Below, in pieces: positions 9,451 through 18,359 of a DNA stretch of 64,000 nt; positions within the stretch are counted from its first letter, which is position 1; each line of letters begins with the position of its first letter. The notes under the pieces are model-generated. The model searched no databases, was not told the origin of the DNA, and saw only the letters and a list, made by a program, of their open reading frames with translations. The stretch is taken from positions 62,001 to 126,000 of the forward strand of contig AORU01000001.1 of the NCBI GenBank assembly GCA_000344275.1, read 5' to 3'. A program made the translations under genes and the position numbers. Source of the stretch: Streptococcus oralis subsp. tigurinus AZ_3a. Lineage in GTDB: Bacteria > Bacillota > Bacilli > Lactobacillales > Streptococcaceae.

Positions 9451-9488
9451 GAACGCCGTATGCGGGGAAACTCGCACGTACGGTGTGG
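9451..9488 (+). ncRNA. Group II intron domain V
   Basis: Hairpin CGCCGTATGCGG-GGAAAC-TCGCACGTACGGTGTG with a GAAA-type loop and the two-base bulge. This is the catalytic domain V, right after the maturase stop. The lariat branch point should be a bulged A in the following domain VI (9489-9535). Confidence 0.85.
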
Positions 9489-9535
9489 AGTGGGGGAAAA
9501 TCTGGAGATAACATCAAAGGATTACCTATCACTAT

Positions 9536-10965
9536 ATATTCTTCCAAGTGATTTAATCACCTATGGAGAAGATGTAAAAAGCCTCCTAAAAGACTTGCAG
9601 ACAAGAGATGAGCGAATGTTTGTGGTAAGTATCGTCTTTATGAACTTTGCAAGGACAGTGCAAAAGCTCGATAATACCATTGCTCAGATAAGCTCTATTG
9701 CAAACAAGCATAACTGTAAGCTGAAAAGACTTGACCATTCTCAGGAACAAGGACTTATCAGCGTGCTGCCTCTTGGTGTAAATAAGATTGAGATAGATAG
9801 AGGACTGACAAGCTCATCAACGGCAGTATTTATGCCATTTACCACAGAGGAGCTTTTTATCAATTCAAGTAATAGTCTTTACTACGGACTAAATGCCCTA
9901 AGCCATAACCTGATTATGGCAGATAGAAAGAAATTAAAGAACCCAAACGGTCTAATCCTCGGAACTCCGGGCAGCGGTAAATCCTTTAGTGCCAAAAGAG
10001 AAATGGCAAATGCGATTTTAGTAACAGATGATGATGTGATTATCTGCGATCCGGAAGGAGAGTATGGAAACCTCGTAAGGCAGTTTAAGGGAGAAGTCAT
10101 TAAGGTCAGCAGTAAGTCAAAGGATTACCTGAATCCCCTTGATATAAACATGAACTACGGGGATGGGGATGCACCGCTTAAAGATAAGGCAAACTTTATC
10201 ATGAGCATGCTTGAGCTTGTAGTAGGTGGCAGTGGTCTTACGGCAGAAGAAAAGTCCGTTATAGATAGGTGCCTTCCTAAAATCTATGAAAAGTATTTTG
10301 AACATCCTACTCCTGACAATATGCCGATACTTCAAGATCTATACGATATGTTAAAAGGGCAGGAAGAAAAGGTCGGTAAGAAGCTGGCAACAGAGATGGA
10401 AATCTATGTATCAGGCTCTCTTAATGTCTTTAATCACAGGTCAAATGTGGACTTAAATAAGAAGCTCCTTTGCTTTGATATTAAGGAGCTTGGAAGTCAA
10501 TTAAAGAAAATCGGCATGCTTGTTATTCAGGATCAGGTGTGGAATAAGGTGTCACAAAACAGAGGAAACAAGGCTACAAGGTACTATATCGACGAGTTCC
10601 ATTTGCTTTTAAAAGATGAGCAGACAGCATCCTATTCCGTAGAGATTTGGAAAAGATTTCGTAAATGGGGAGGTATCCCGACAGGTATCACGCAAAATGT
10701 CAAAGACCTACTTATGAGTAAGGAGATAGAAAATATCTTTGATAATACGGACTTTGTCTTAATGCTAAATCAGGCTTCGGGAGATAGAGAAATCTTAGCA
10801 AGGAAACTTAAAATCTCACTTCCACAGCTCAGATATGTAACTAACTCTAATGAGGGTGAGGGACTACTGTTCTTTGGAAATACCATTGTGCCTTTCATTG
10901 ATAAGTTCCCGAAAGATACGATTCTTTATCAGAAGATGACTACCAAGCCGGAAGAAGTGAGGTAG
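9536..10965 (+). CDS. virB4: VirB4-like conjugation ATPase, 3' exon
   Basis: Second exon, starting with the last two bases of the GAT codon (D-ILPSDLITYGEDVKSLLKDL). It carries Walker A GTPGSGKSF (about residues 476-484 of the spliced protein), the DPEGEY motif, Walker B-like YYIDEFHLLL (about 681), and the RKWGGIPTGITQNVKDLL and LNQASGDREIL motifs. The open frame can be traced upstream into the intron to 9445, but that extension (MLERRMRGNSHV...) is intron RNA sequence and not a real start. The stop is three bases before the next ATG. Confidence 0.92.
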
Positions 10966-10968
10966 CCT

Positions 10969-11628
10969 ATGGGAAAGAAGCTGAAAAAGGATTTTAAGGA
11001 AAGGCATAAGGCAAGCATTGAAAAAGAAATGCTCCATAGTGAAACAAACATTATACCTGAAGAAAGTAAGCTAAAACATAACGATGATTACAGAGGTAAA
11101 ATCGTTCATGAGAAAGAACGGTTTCAGGATAAAGTGCATGAAAAAACAAGTAAGGTAAGTGCTGATAATGAAAAGTCTTATGGAACATCCAAGAGAAACG
11201 AAAAATATAGAGCTTCAGATAAGGGAGACGTAAATTCCGCAATTGAAACGGGAAGATCAGATTATATTACGGAGGTTAAGGATGGAAAAATCTATGATCC
11301 TTTAGGAAAAGACCTTGATAATGACGGGATTATAGACAGATACGATAATGACTTTAGGGATAGCGACTATTTTGAGTCAACCTATGATGTCGAGGATAAT
11401 CTTCATCATAAAGCAGAAAATACAAATAGTTTCTCAAAAAGCCAAAAAGCTCAAAAGAAAAATTATAAGAGAAAAAACTATACCGAAAGCCTTTATACAA
11501 GGAAAAAGGACGATGCACCAAAGGAAAATAAGACTGAAGATAAAAAGGCGGGAAAAGATGCTGTCAGCGAAAAAGTTCATAGCAGCCTATCAAAAGACCA
11601 AAAGAAAAAGCTAAAAAAGATATGGTAA
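10969..11628 (+). CDS. Transfer-operon protein with DUF4316-like acidic module
   Basis: 219 residues, very hydrophilic, basic at both ends (MGKKLKKDFKERHK; KDQKKKLKKIW) with no membrane segment. Residues ~106-144 form an acidic module ([36 protein letters not shown]) resembling a calcium-binding DxDxDG loop. Almost the same module ends the giant helicase at 26850-26967. The gene starts three bases after virB4 and overlaps the next gene by seven bases, so it is translated with them. I believe the module corresponds to DUF4316, but the function is unknown. Confidence 0.7.
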   Translation: MGKKLKKDFKERHKASIEKEMLHSETNIIPEESKLKHNDDYRGKIVHEKERFQDKVHEKTSKVSADNEKSYGTSKRNEKYRASDKGDVNSAIETGRSDYITEVKDGKIYDPLGKDLDNDGIIDRYDNDFRDSDYFESTYDVEDNLHHKAENTNSFSKSQKAQKKNYKRKNYTESLYTRKKDDAPKENKTEDKKAGKDAVSEKVHSSLSKDQKKKLKKIW

Positions 11629-13100
11629 AGGTATCTGCCCTTTCAGGACTTGCCAAAGGAAGTGAAACCGTAAGAGATTACTTATCTCATGGAAGTGATG
11701 AAAATCAGGGCGTAGAGGCAGGAGAAAAGACAGCAGATACAAGCTCAAAGCTCATTCATGGCATAAAGAATTACTCGGATAGGAAAAAAGCGAATAAAGG
11801 TTATGACCTTACGAAAAAGGACTATAAAATCAGAAAGCGTAAGTCAAAGTTGGAATTTCGTGATGCCAAAAAGGAACTGAAAAAGACGGATGAGTATAAA
11901 AGAGCAAGTGCATATAAAAGATTTCAAAAGAAAAATCAGGTAAAGGCAGCAATTTCTCGTGAGAATAAGTCAAGGCTTAGAGATCGAATTAAAGAGGGAC
12001 TTATCGGAACACTGAAAAGCTCAAAGGATATGATTATCCGAAAAGCAAAAGGACTAATGCTTATTTTCATAGGTATCATTATCTTAGGGACTTTTGTGAT
12101 TAACTTTGCAGGAACGGGAATGACAGGCTTTATGAACTCTACAAGCTCTGTGCTTACAACAAGCTATTTATCAAAGCCAAATGTCCTAAGTGAAATCAAT
12201 CAGAACTTTTCTGCTATGGAAAAGGAACTTCAAAATGAGGTTGATAATGTCAAAAGTAACCATCCCGGCTATGATGAGTACATCTTAAATAACACAGAGT
12301 ATATCGGTCATAATGTTCATGAGCTTTTATCCTACATTACATCAAGGTGCGGAGAGGTAAAGAGTGTATCGGAAGTAGAATCCATATTAAAAGAATTATT
12401 TGAGTCCATGTATGACCTTGAGTATAGGGAAGAAATTGAAATCAGATACAGGACGGTTACAAAAACCTATACCGATGAAGATGGCAATGAATATACCGAA
12501 AGCCACGAAGAACCTTATGAGTATAAAAAACTCATCGTAACGCTTCATAAAAAAGAGATGGACAGCATTATCCGAAAGGTCTTTGCAAACTATCCCGATA
12601 ATCTAAAGCACTATGAAGCCTTGTTCCTTGCACAAGGCAATATGGGAGAAGCCTTTGGTAATTCTGACCTTATCAGTGCAAATGGAGGTATCGGCGGTGG
12701 AAAAGAGTATGAGGCATCTACGGAAGTACAAAAGAAGATTGTTAATGCTGCATACATTACGCCATCTCCGGGTGCAGGCTGGTGTGCCATGTGGGTATCA
12801 CAGGTCTATCAAAATGCAGGACTTGGATATATAGGCGGGAATGCCTGTGATATGTACCGAAACTATACCTTTACATCAGACAGGTCAAAGCTCAAGGTCG
12901 GAATGCTTGTGGCAGTCGAAAGCAGCAGCAGCGGAAGCAGTGCAGGGCTTACCTATGGTCATGTAGGTATTTACATTGGAGATGGAAAAGTGATTGATAA
13001 CATCGGACGAATAAGAGTAACTACCTTAGATGATTGGATAGCAACATTTTGTAAGCACCATCCCGTAGGATTCGGTTTTCCGCCAAATGTAAAGAAATAG
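11622..13100 (+). CDS. CHAP/NlpC-type cell-wall hydrolase of transfer system (CD1108 family)
   Basis: 492 residues. A basic N-terminal ~140 residues precede one membrane segment (GLMLIFIGIIILGTFVINFAG, about 142-162), an extracellular helical region, then a C-terminal cysteine peptidase-like domain with GWCAMWVSQVYQNAG (C388) and YGHVGIYIGDG (H447) as the catalytic pair. It should act outside the membrane and open the peptidoglycan for the conjugation channel, like VirB1/PrgK-type proteins. The start in the previous gene's last codons (GTATGG... AAAGGTATC region) is uncertain; the conserved part begins near KGSETVRDYL. Confidence 0.85.
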   Translation: MVKVSALSGLAKGSETVRDYLSHGSDENQGVEAGEKTADTSSKLIHGIKNYSDRKKANKGYDLTKKDYKIRKRKSKLEFRDAKKELKKTDEYKRASAYKRFQKKNQVKAAISRENKSRLRDRIKEGLIGTLKSSKDMIIRKAKGLMLIFIGIIILGTFVINFAGTGMTGFMNSTSSVLTTSYLSKPNVLSEINQNFSAMEKELQNEVDNVKSNHPGYDEYILNNTEYIGHNVHELLSYITSRCGEVKSVSEVESILKELFESMYDLEYREEIEIRYRTVTKTYTDEDGNEYTESHEEPYEYKKLIVTLHKKEMDSIIRKVFANYPDNLKHYEALFLAQGNMGEAFGNSDLISANGGIGGGKEYEASTEVQKKIVNAAYITPSPGAGWCAMWVSQVYQNAGLGYIGGNACDMYRNYTFTSDRSKLKVGMLVAVESSSSGSSAGLTYGHVGIYIGDGKVIDNIGRIRVTTLDDWIATFCKHHPVGFGFPPNVKK

Positions 13101-13111
13101 GAGGTAACAAT

Positions 13112-13351
13112 TTGAAAAAGGAACTGATAGCAGTAAAAAACAGAATAAAAAAGTTAAAGGATAAAAAGGCTCTGATTGATGAAGAATTGGAGCCTTTATT
13201 CATTCGTGAAGAAGAGCTTGAAAATGAAGAAATCATTGCCATTTGCAGAAAGAATAACATCACAATCAGCGATTTGATGGCAAAGGTAAACAGACAAAAA
13301 GCAGAAATGAAAAAGGAGAAAACAAATGAAAACCAGTTTGAAAAAGAATAA
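13112..13351 (+). CDS. DUF4315 family small coiled-coil protein
   Basis: 79 residues: MKKELIAVKNRIKKLKDKK, a coiled coil, then NEEIIAICRKNNITISDLMA. This matches DUF4315 proteins at this place in clostridial ICEs. TTG start follows GGAGG. It overlaps the next gene by 26 bases. The role is unknown. Confidence 0.8.
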   Translation: MKKELIAVKNRIKKLKDKKALIDEELEPLFIREEELENEEIIAICRKNNITISDLMAKVNRQKAEMKKEKTNENQFEKE

Positions 13352-14815
13352 TAAGTTTTGGACGGTAGCACTTGCGGTAATTGTAAGTATTAGTTGTATT
13401 TTAGGTCTTTGGACGGTTGTTTATGTACAGGAGCAAAAATCTGAAGCTCCAACAAAAAACGAAGCTGTTCAAACGGAAGTTGAAGTAAATGTAAAGTATA
13501 TCTTTGAAGATGAAAAGGTCTTTAAGGAAGAAAAGATAAAGGCTGAGAAAGGACAACGTATTGATAGCGGAGATCTTCCAATGCTCCCAGATGATATGAA
13601 ATTCATTGATGAGTTTCTGTTTTATGAGGTAAAGGGAGATGGAAAAGATGAGATTATCCGTAAGGTAGCAAAGGCTGAACTTAAGGATAAAGAAACTAAG
13701 ACGGAAGAAAAAAGCCACAGCAGGACAAAAGCACTCAGACGGAAGATAAGGAAACGCAGACAGAGCTTTCTAAAGACGATATTTCACAAATAGAAAAAGA
13801 GGCAAAAGAGCTTCAGGATAAACTTGATAAGTTAAATTGCGAACTTAAGGACAAAGACAAATTAAGTGATAAGCAAAAGAATAAAATTAAAGACCTTGAA
13901 GATGAAATTGATAGCCTAAAAGAAAAAATGAAGAAAGATAAGGGGAATAAGGACTTATCAGAAGATATGAAAAAGGAAATAGATAAGCTGACGGAAAAGG
14001 TGAAAGAGCTTGAGAAAAAGGCAACTGAAACAAATAAAGCTCCTGTAACATCACAATCAGTTACACCGATTAGTCCTATTTCCGGAATTAAGACAAGTTC
14101 AGGTATTTCTCCTCAAACACCACAGACTTCTGTAAGTAGTACCGGTAAAGGCAAAACGGAAGTAAAGGAGAAAGAAAAGGAAGTTCGCTATCCCAATAAG
14201 TTAACGGCAAAAGCTCCTGCGAATAACAGTCAGGATTCATCAATGGGGTCTGCAAGTAAGAGTGTAAATACCAATAAGGGAGTAGCTTCATCTCCGTCAA
14301 AGACGAGAGCATCCGTTACGGAGAATAAAGATAATGCAAATAAGGAGTATCCGATTCATCATGGAGATAGCAGCGATAATAAAGAAACAGATATGTATTC
14401 AGCCGATGCAAGACAGTTTATTACCTTTCAGACTAAAAATGGTAAGACCTTTTATTTAATCATCAATCATGATGAAGATAGTGAGAATGTAATGCTTCTT
14501 ACGGAAGTATCTGAAGATGATCTCTTAAACATGGTGGAGAAAAAAGAAGCACCAAAGCAGGAAGTAGTAAAAGAAGAACCTGTTAAGGAAGAAGTAAAGC
14601 CTGAGAAGAAGGACGAAAAGAGTAATTTAGGAACCTATATTATTTTGCTTCTTGTAGTAGGTGGTGCATTAGGAGCAGGCTACTATTTTAAGGTTGTGAA
14701 AAAGAAAGAAGATAAAGAACTTGAAGCCTTAGAGGAGGAAGATGATGATTTCTTTTCTGAAGCTGAAAGCGAGGAAGAAATAAATGATGCAGATGAAGTA
14801 GAAGATGAAGAATAA
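13326..14815 (+). pseudogene. CD1107-like (DUF4366) surface protein, one-base frameshift
   Basis: The first frame (13326-13793) gives an N-terminal membrane/signal segment (WTVALAVIVSISCILGLWTVVYV) and ends in a garbled basic tail after TEEK. Shifting by one base at the A-run 13708-13713 restores KPQQDKSTQTEDKET and a long coiled coil, continuing without stop to 14815. The second frame holds a Ser/Thr/Pro-rich region, the DUF4366 domain (ADARQFITFQTKNGKTFYLIINHD), a second membrane segment (LGTYIILLLVVGGALGAGYYF) and an acidic tail. With seven A instead of six the gene would encode 496 residues. It may be a real mutation, a slippage product or a sequencing error. Confidence 0.75.
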
Positions 14816-14817
14816 AC

Positions 14818-14884
14818 GCACCTAAAAACATATTATTTTGGGTGCAAAGTTAGGGCTGGAGAGTAACATCTTTCGCCCTATTTT
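14818..14884 (+). promoter_or_regulatory. Two hairpins in the topB leader
   Basis: GCACCTAAAA / TTTTGGGTGC (14818-14845) is followed by TAGGGC / GCCCTA (14851-14880) and TTTT. The second has the form of a weak intrinsic terminator. They fill the 94-base gap before topB and end 11 bases before its Shine-Dalgarno, so they could attenuate the distal part of the transfer operon. Confidence 0.4.
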
Positions 14885-14909
14885 GATTTATAACAGGAGG
14901 AAAACAAAG

Positions 14910-16616
14910 ATGAAGTTAGTCATTGCAGAAAAGCCGAGTGTTGCAATCTACATTGCAAAGGTTATTGGAGCAAATAAAAAGAAAGACGGATATTATGAAG
15001 GAAACGGATATAGGGTGAGCTGGTGCGTTGGACACCTAATTCAAATGGCAAATCCGGACGCTTATGATGAAAAATATGCTAAATGGAATATTACAGATTT
15101 ACCGATTGTTCCAAAGAACTATAAGTATGAGATAGCAAAATCCACGAGGAAACAGTTTAATATCCTTAAAAAGCTGATGAATGATAAAGAAATAGATTCT
15201 GTTATCAATGCGTGCGACGCAGGTCGTGAGGGAGAAAGCATTTTTAGACTTGTATATAACGAAGCTAAATGCAAAAAGAAGATGAAACGCCTTTGGATTT
15301 CATCTATGGAAGATAGTGCTATTAAAGAGGGCTTTGATAATCTAAAAGATGGAAAGGACTATGACAATCTCTTTGAATCGGCACAGGCAAGAGCGATTGC
15401 GGATTGGTTAGTCGGGATGAATATCAGTAGGCTCTATTCTTGCCTTTATCAGCAAAATTATTCCGTTGGCAGAGTACAAACACCTACCCTTGCCATGATT
15501 GTAAAAAGAGATGATGAAGTAGCAAACTTCAAAAAAGAAAAATACTATACAGTAGAGCTTTCTACAAATGGTTTTACACTTTCAACAGACAGAATTAATG
15601 ATGAAGTTGCTGCTGAACAGCTCTTAAATTTAGTAGGCGATAAGATTGAAATTATTGATGTCATTCAGAAAGAAAAAATTACAAAACCTGATTTACCTTT
15701 TGACCTGACAACACTTCAAAGAGAGTGCAATAAGTATTTCGGATACTCAGCCAAGCAGACACTTGACTATGCACAGAGCCTTTATGAAAAGAAACTGATT
15801 ACTTATCCAAGAACGGATAGCAGATGTTTAACGGAAGATATGATTGTAAGTGCGGTCAATAATATTTTAGGTAAAAATGACTTTGACACAGAGCGTATCA
15901 AGACAGTATTTAACTCAAAAAAGGTTACGGATCACCATGCGATTATCCCGACAGTAAGCTCACTGAGTGAAGCTTTATCGGGCATTCCTGAGAGTGAAGC
16001 AAAGGTATATAGGCTTATTTCTAATAAGCTTCACGCAAGTGTAGGTTATCCATTAGTGGAAAACACAACAAAGATTATAGCTGAATTTGATGGCTTTAAA
16101 TTTACAAGTTCAGGAAAAGTAATTAAAGATGAGGGGTTTACAAAATATCTTAAAGAGTATAAGTCCAAGAAGAATGAGGATGTAGAACTTCCTAATGTAA
16201 GTGTTGATGATGTTTTAAGCATTGAAAATAAAGAGATTAAAGAAAAATTTACCCAACCTCCCAAGCACTTTACTGAAGATACGCTTCTAAAGTCTATGGA
16301 GATTGCAGGAAATGACGCACTTGAAAAAGGTGTAGAAGTGGAAAGAAAAGGTCTTGGCACACCTGCAACAAGGGCAGGAATTATTGAAAATCTAATCTTT
16401 AAGGGCTTTGTAGAAAGGGATAAGAAAAATCTTGTAGCCACGCATAAAGGGATTAGGCTTGTAACAATAGTATCCGATACCTTTAAATCAGCAGAAACAA
16501 CAGCAAAATGGGAAATGGAATTATCGGATATTGCTCAGGGAAAATCTTCAAAGGAAGAATTTTTAGAAGCGATTGAAAATGAGCTAAAAGAGGCTGTTCT
16601 GACATACGCAAAGTAA
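14910..16616 (+). CDS. topB: DNA topoisomerase III
   Basis: 568 residues, type IA topoisomerase. Toprim motifs are LVIAEKPSVA (E7) and NACDAGREGE (residues 101-110). The active-site tyrosine is in ITYPRTDSRCLTEDM (Y299). VGRVQTPTLAMI and GLGTPATRAGIIENL are also present. It lacks the C-terminal zinc ribbons of longer family members, as is usual in ICE versions. ATG at 14910 follows AGGAGG at good spacing; the open frame extends upstream to 14838 but that part is leader hairpin sequence. It probably resolves DNA during transfer or replication of the element. Confidence 0.92.
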   Translation: MKLVIAEKPSVAIYIAKVIGANKKKDGYYEGNGYRVSWCVGHLIQMANPDAYDEKYAKWNITDLPIVPKNYKYEIAKSTRKQFNILKKLMNDKEIDSVINACDAGREGESIFRLVYNEAKCKKKMKRLWISSMEDSAIKEGFDNLKDGKDYDNLFESAQARAIADWLVGMNISRLYSCLYQQNYSVGRVQTPTLAMIVKRDDEVANFKKEKYYTVELSTNGFTLSTDRINDEVAAEQLLNLVGDKIEIIDVIQKEKITKPDLPFDLTTLQRECNKYFGYSAKQTLDYAQSLYEKKLITYPRTDSRCLTEDMIVSAVNNILGKNDFDTERIKTVFNSKKVTDHHAIIPTVSSLSEALSGIPESEAKVYRLISNKLHASVGYPLVENTTKIIAEFDGFKFTSSGKVIKDEGFTKYLKEYKSKKNEDVELPNVSVDDVLSIENKEIKEKFTQPPKHFTEDTLLKSMEIAGNDALEKGVEVERKGLGTPATRAGIIENLIFKGFVERDKKNLVATHKGIRLVTIVSDTFKSAETTAKWEMELSDIAQGKSSKEEFLEAIENELKEAVLTYAK

Positions 16617-16635
16617 GAGGCAACTAATTTCAGAG

Positions 16636-16664
16636 TGGAAAAAATCCTCTAAAAATGCTATAAT
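16636..16664 (+). promoter_or_regulatory. Promoter for AlbA_2-domain cargo gene
   Basis: TGGAAA (16636-16641), 17-base spacer, TATAAT (16659-16664). The start codon is 37 bases after the -10, with GGAG ahead of it. A private promoter fits a cargo gene inserted between two transfer genes. Confidence 0.55.
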
Positions 16665-16700
16665 ATAAGCAATTTATTTGTAATTGTTAGGAGAATTAAG

Positions 16701-18167
16701 ATGGCAATAAAAAATCAAGATTATATAAAAAATTTAATCAGAGAGTTGATTTCTTTGCCAAGTGAAACAGAATGGGTTGAATTTAAGCATAATAACGATG
16801 AACCTCAGATGATAGGTGAGTATATTTCTGCTTTGGGCAATTCTGCAACTTTATGGGGAAGACCTAAAGCATATTTACTCTGGGGTATTGATGATAATAC
16901 ACATAAAATTGTAGGAACTACATTTGATTATAGGGAGAGTAAAAAAGGTTCGGAAGAACTTGAAGCATGGTTATCTCGAATGACAAATCCAAGAATAGAC
17001 TTCAGATTTTATAAAACAGAAATTGAGGATAAAAATGTAGTATTACTCGAAATTCCATGTGCAGAAAAGCAGCCAATTAAGTTTTCAGGTGAAGAGTATA
17101 TTAGAATTGGAACAAATAAGAAGAAGTTGAAAGAATATCCTGATAAAGAGAGATCTCTATGGGCAGCTTTTGATACAACTCCGTTTGAATTAAGAAATGC
17201 AAAAGATAATATTTCGTTTCATGAGGTGTTAGATGTACTGAATGTAGCGGGATATTATGAAAAGATGGGGTTTGCATTACCACAAAATAACAATAAAATA
17301 TTGGATGATTTTACTAATGAAAAGTTTATAAAAAGAAATGATTCCGGAAGCTATGATATTACTAATTTAGGAGCATTACTTATTTCAAAAGATTTAAAGA
17401 ATTTTGAGAGTTTAGCTCATAAATCTATAAGAGTAATTTGGTATAAAGAGAACAATAGACTTGACACGATACGGGAAAAAGTATTTAGTGAAGGTTATGC
17501 TATTTCATATGAGGAAATTGTAGATTATGTTTTGACTGTCATTCCACAGGAAGAGATAATTGAAGACTCTATAAGAAAAACTAAGTTGGGTTATCCGGAG
17601 ATAGCAATTCGTGAGTTAATTGCCAATATCATGATTCATCAAGCTATTGAACAAAAAGGGACAAGTCCTATGGTTGAGTTATTCAAAGATAGGATAGAAT
17701 TTTCAAATGCAGGTTCGCCATTGGTTTCGATAGACCGCATTGTTGATACAGTTCCGATTTCAAGAAATGAAAATCTTGCAGGATTTATGCACAAATGTGG
17801 GATTTGTGAAGAAAGAGGAAGTGGTTTTGATAAGATAGTATATGCGACAAGTAAGAATTCTATGCTTGCTCCTAAAATCGAAAATCAAAGTGATAAATTC
17901 ACAAAAGTAACTCTCTATTTGAAAGCTCCTTTTGACTTGATTAGTAAAGAAGATAGAATAAGAACTTGTTATATGCAGGCTTGCTTTGTCTATGTCAATG
18001 GAGAGAGCATAACGAATAATTCGCTCAGAGAATTATTTGATATAAGTGATAAAGATAAATATAAAGCATCGAGGATAATTAAAGATACATTAGAAGCCAA
18101 ACTTATTAAGCCAGTTGATGAAAATACAGCTCCGAGATATATGAAGTATATTCCTTTTTGGGCTTGA
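16701..18167 (+). CDS. AlbA_2 (Schlafen-like) / GHKL-type ATP-binding protein
   Basis: 488 residues. The N-terminal AlbA_2 domain is marked by SETEWVEFKHN, GEYISALGNSA, LLWGIDD, EYIRIGTNKKKL. The central and C-terminal part has HATPase_c_4-like motifs (LGYPEIAIRELIANIMIHQ, EERGSGFDKIV), and the end looks like a winged helix (NNSLRELFDI, SRIIKDTLEAKLI). Such proteins are annotated as ATP-binding transcription regulators, and Schlafen-like proteins occur in defence loci; the target here is unknown. It sits between topB and the helicase gene, which normally adjoin, so it is probably inserted cargo. Confidence 0.75.
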   Translation: MAIKNQDYIKNLIRELISLPSETEWVEFKHNNDEPQMIGEYISALGNSATLWGRPKAYLLWGIDDNTHKIVGTTFDYRESKKGSEELEAWLSRMTNPRIDFRFYKTEIEDKNVVLLEIPCAEKQPIKFSGEEYIRIGTNKKKLKEYPDKERSLWAAFDTTPFELRNAKDNISFHEVLDVLNVAGYYEKMGFALPQNNNKILDDFTNEKFIKRNDSGSYDITNLGALLISKDLKNFESLAHKSIRVIWYKENNRLDTIREKVFSEGYAISYEEIVDYVLTVIPQEEIIEDSIRKTKLGYPEIAIRELIANIMIHQAIEQKGTSPMVELFKDRIEFSNAGSPLVSIDRIVDTVPISRNENLAGFMHKCGICEERGSGFDKIVYATSKNSMLAPKIENQSDKFTKVTLYLKAPFDLISKEDRIRTCYMQACFVYVNGESITNNSLRELFDISDKDKYKASRIIKDTLEAKLIKPVDENTAPRYMKYIPFWA

Positions 18168-18168
18168 T

Positions 18169-18285
18169 TTAAGTTGCAGTAAGTTGCAAAATCGTGATTT
18201 ATGCAGTATGAATGGGAGATAAAACCTAGTAAAATAAGGATTTTTAGTAAGTCAAAACAGAAAAATTAAGTTGCAGTAAGTTGCA
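18169..18285 (+). repeat. Pair of 20-base direct repeats (TTAAGTTGCAGTAAGTTGCA)
   Basis: Identical 20-base copies at 18169-18188 and 18266-18285, 77 bases apart, each containing the AAGTTGCA unit twice. They follow the stop codon of the AlbA_2 gene and precede the helicase leader hairpin. They could be binding sites or a duplication left by insertion of the cargo gene. Confidence 0.7.
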
Positions 18286-18300
18286 GCACATAGAATTTAA

Positions 18301-18334
18301 AGGTGATTAGAGTAAAATCTAACCGCCTTTTTTT
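18301..18334 (+). terminator. Hairpin with U-run in the helicase leader
   Basis: Stem AGGTGATTAGA / TCTAACCGCCT (one mismatch) followed by T7. It lies just upstream of AAGGAGG for the start at 18360 and is a variant of the stem at 2292-2330. Confidence 0.55.
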
Positions 18335-18359
18335 GTTTGGAAAAACGAAGGAGGTAAAA

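Larger units (their letters stand above)
6781..9535 (+). mobile_element. Group II intron inserted in virB4
   Basis: The intron begins with the canonical GTGCG at 6781 and ends ...CACTAT at 9535. The boundaries are fixed by restoring the VirB4 reading frame and its conserved protein sequence. Length is 2755 bases. Bases 6781-7560 hold no gene and should fold as ribozyme domains I to the start of IV; domain IV carries the LtrA-like protein (7561-9441); domain V is at 9451-9488 and domain VI at about 9489-9535. It lies on the same strand as its host gene, as needed for splicing. All parts look intact, so it may be active. Confidence 0.92.

Noticed and set aside
9445..9535. Separate VirB4 start with MLERRMRGNSHV N-terminus
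   Set aside because: These bases are group II intron domains V and VI; the protein similarity to VirB4 begins exactly at 9536.
13708..13714. Programmed -1 frameshift at AAAAAAG in the CD1107-like gene
   Set aside because: The heptamer is out of phase with the zero frame (reads GAA AAA AGC), so the canonical mechanism does not apply.
18303..18359. Upstream extension of the giant helicase frame
   Set aside because: It lies in a hairpin with a T-run and has no ribosome site, while the ATG at 18360 has AAGGAGG five bases upstream.
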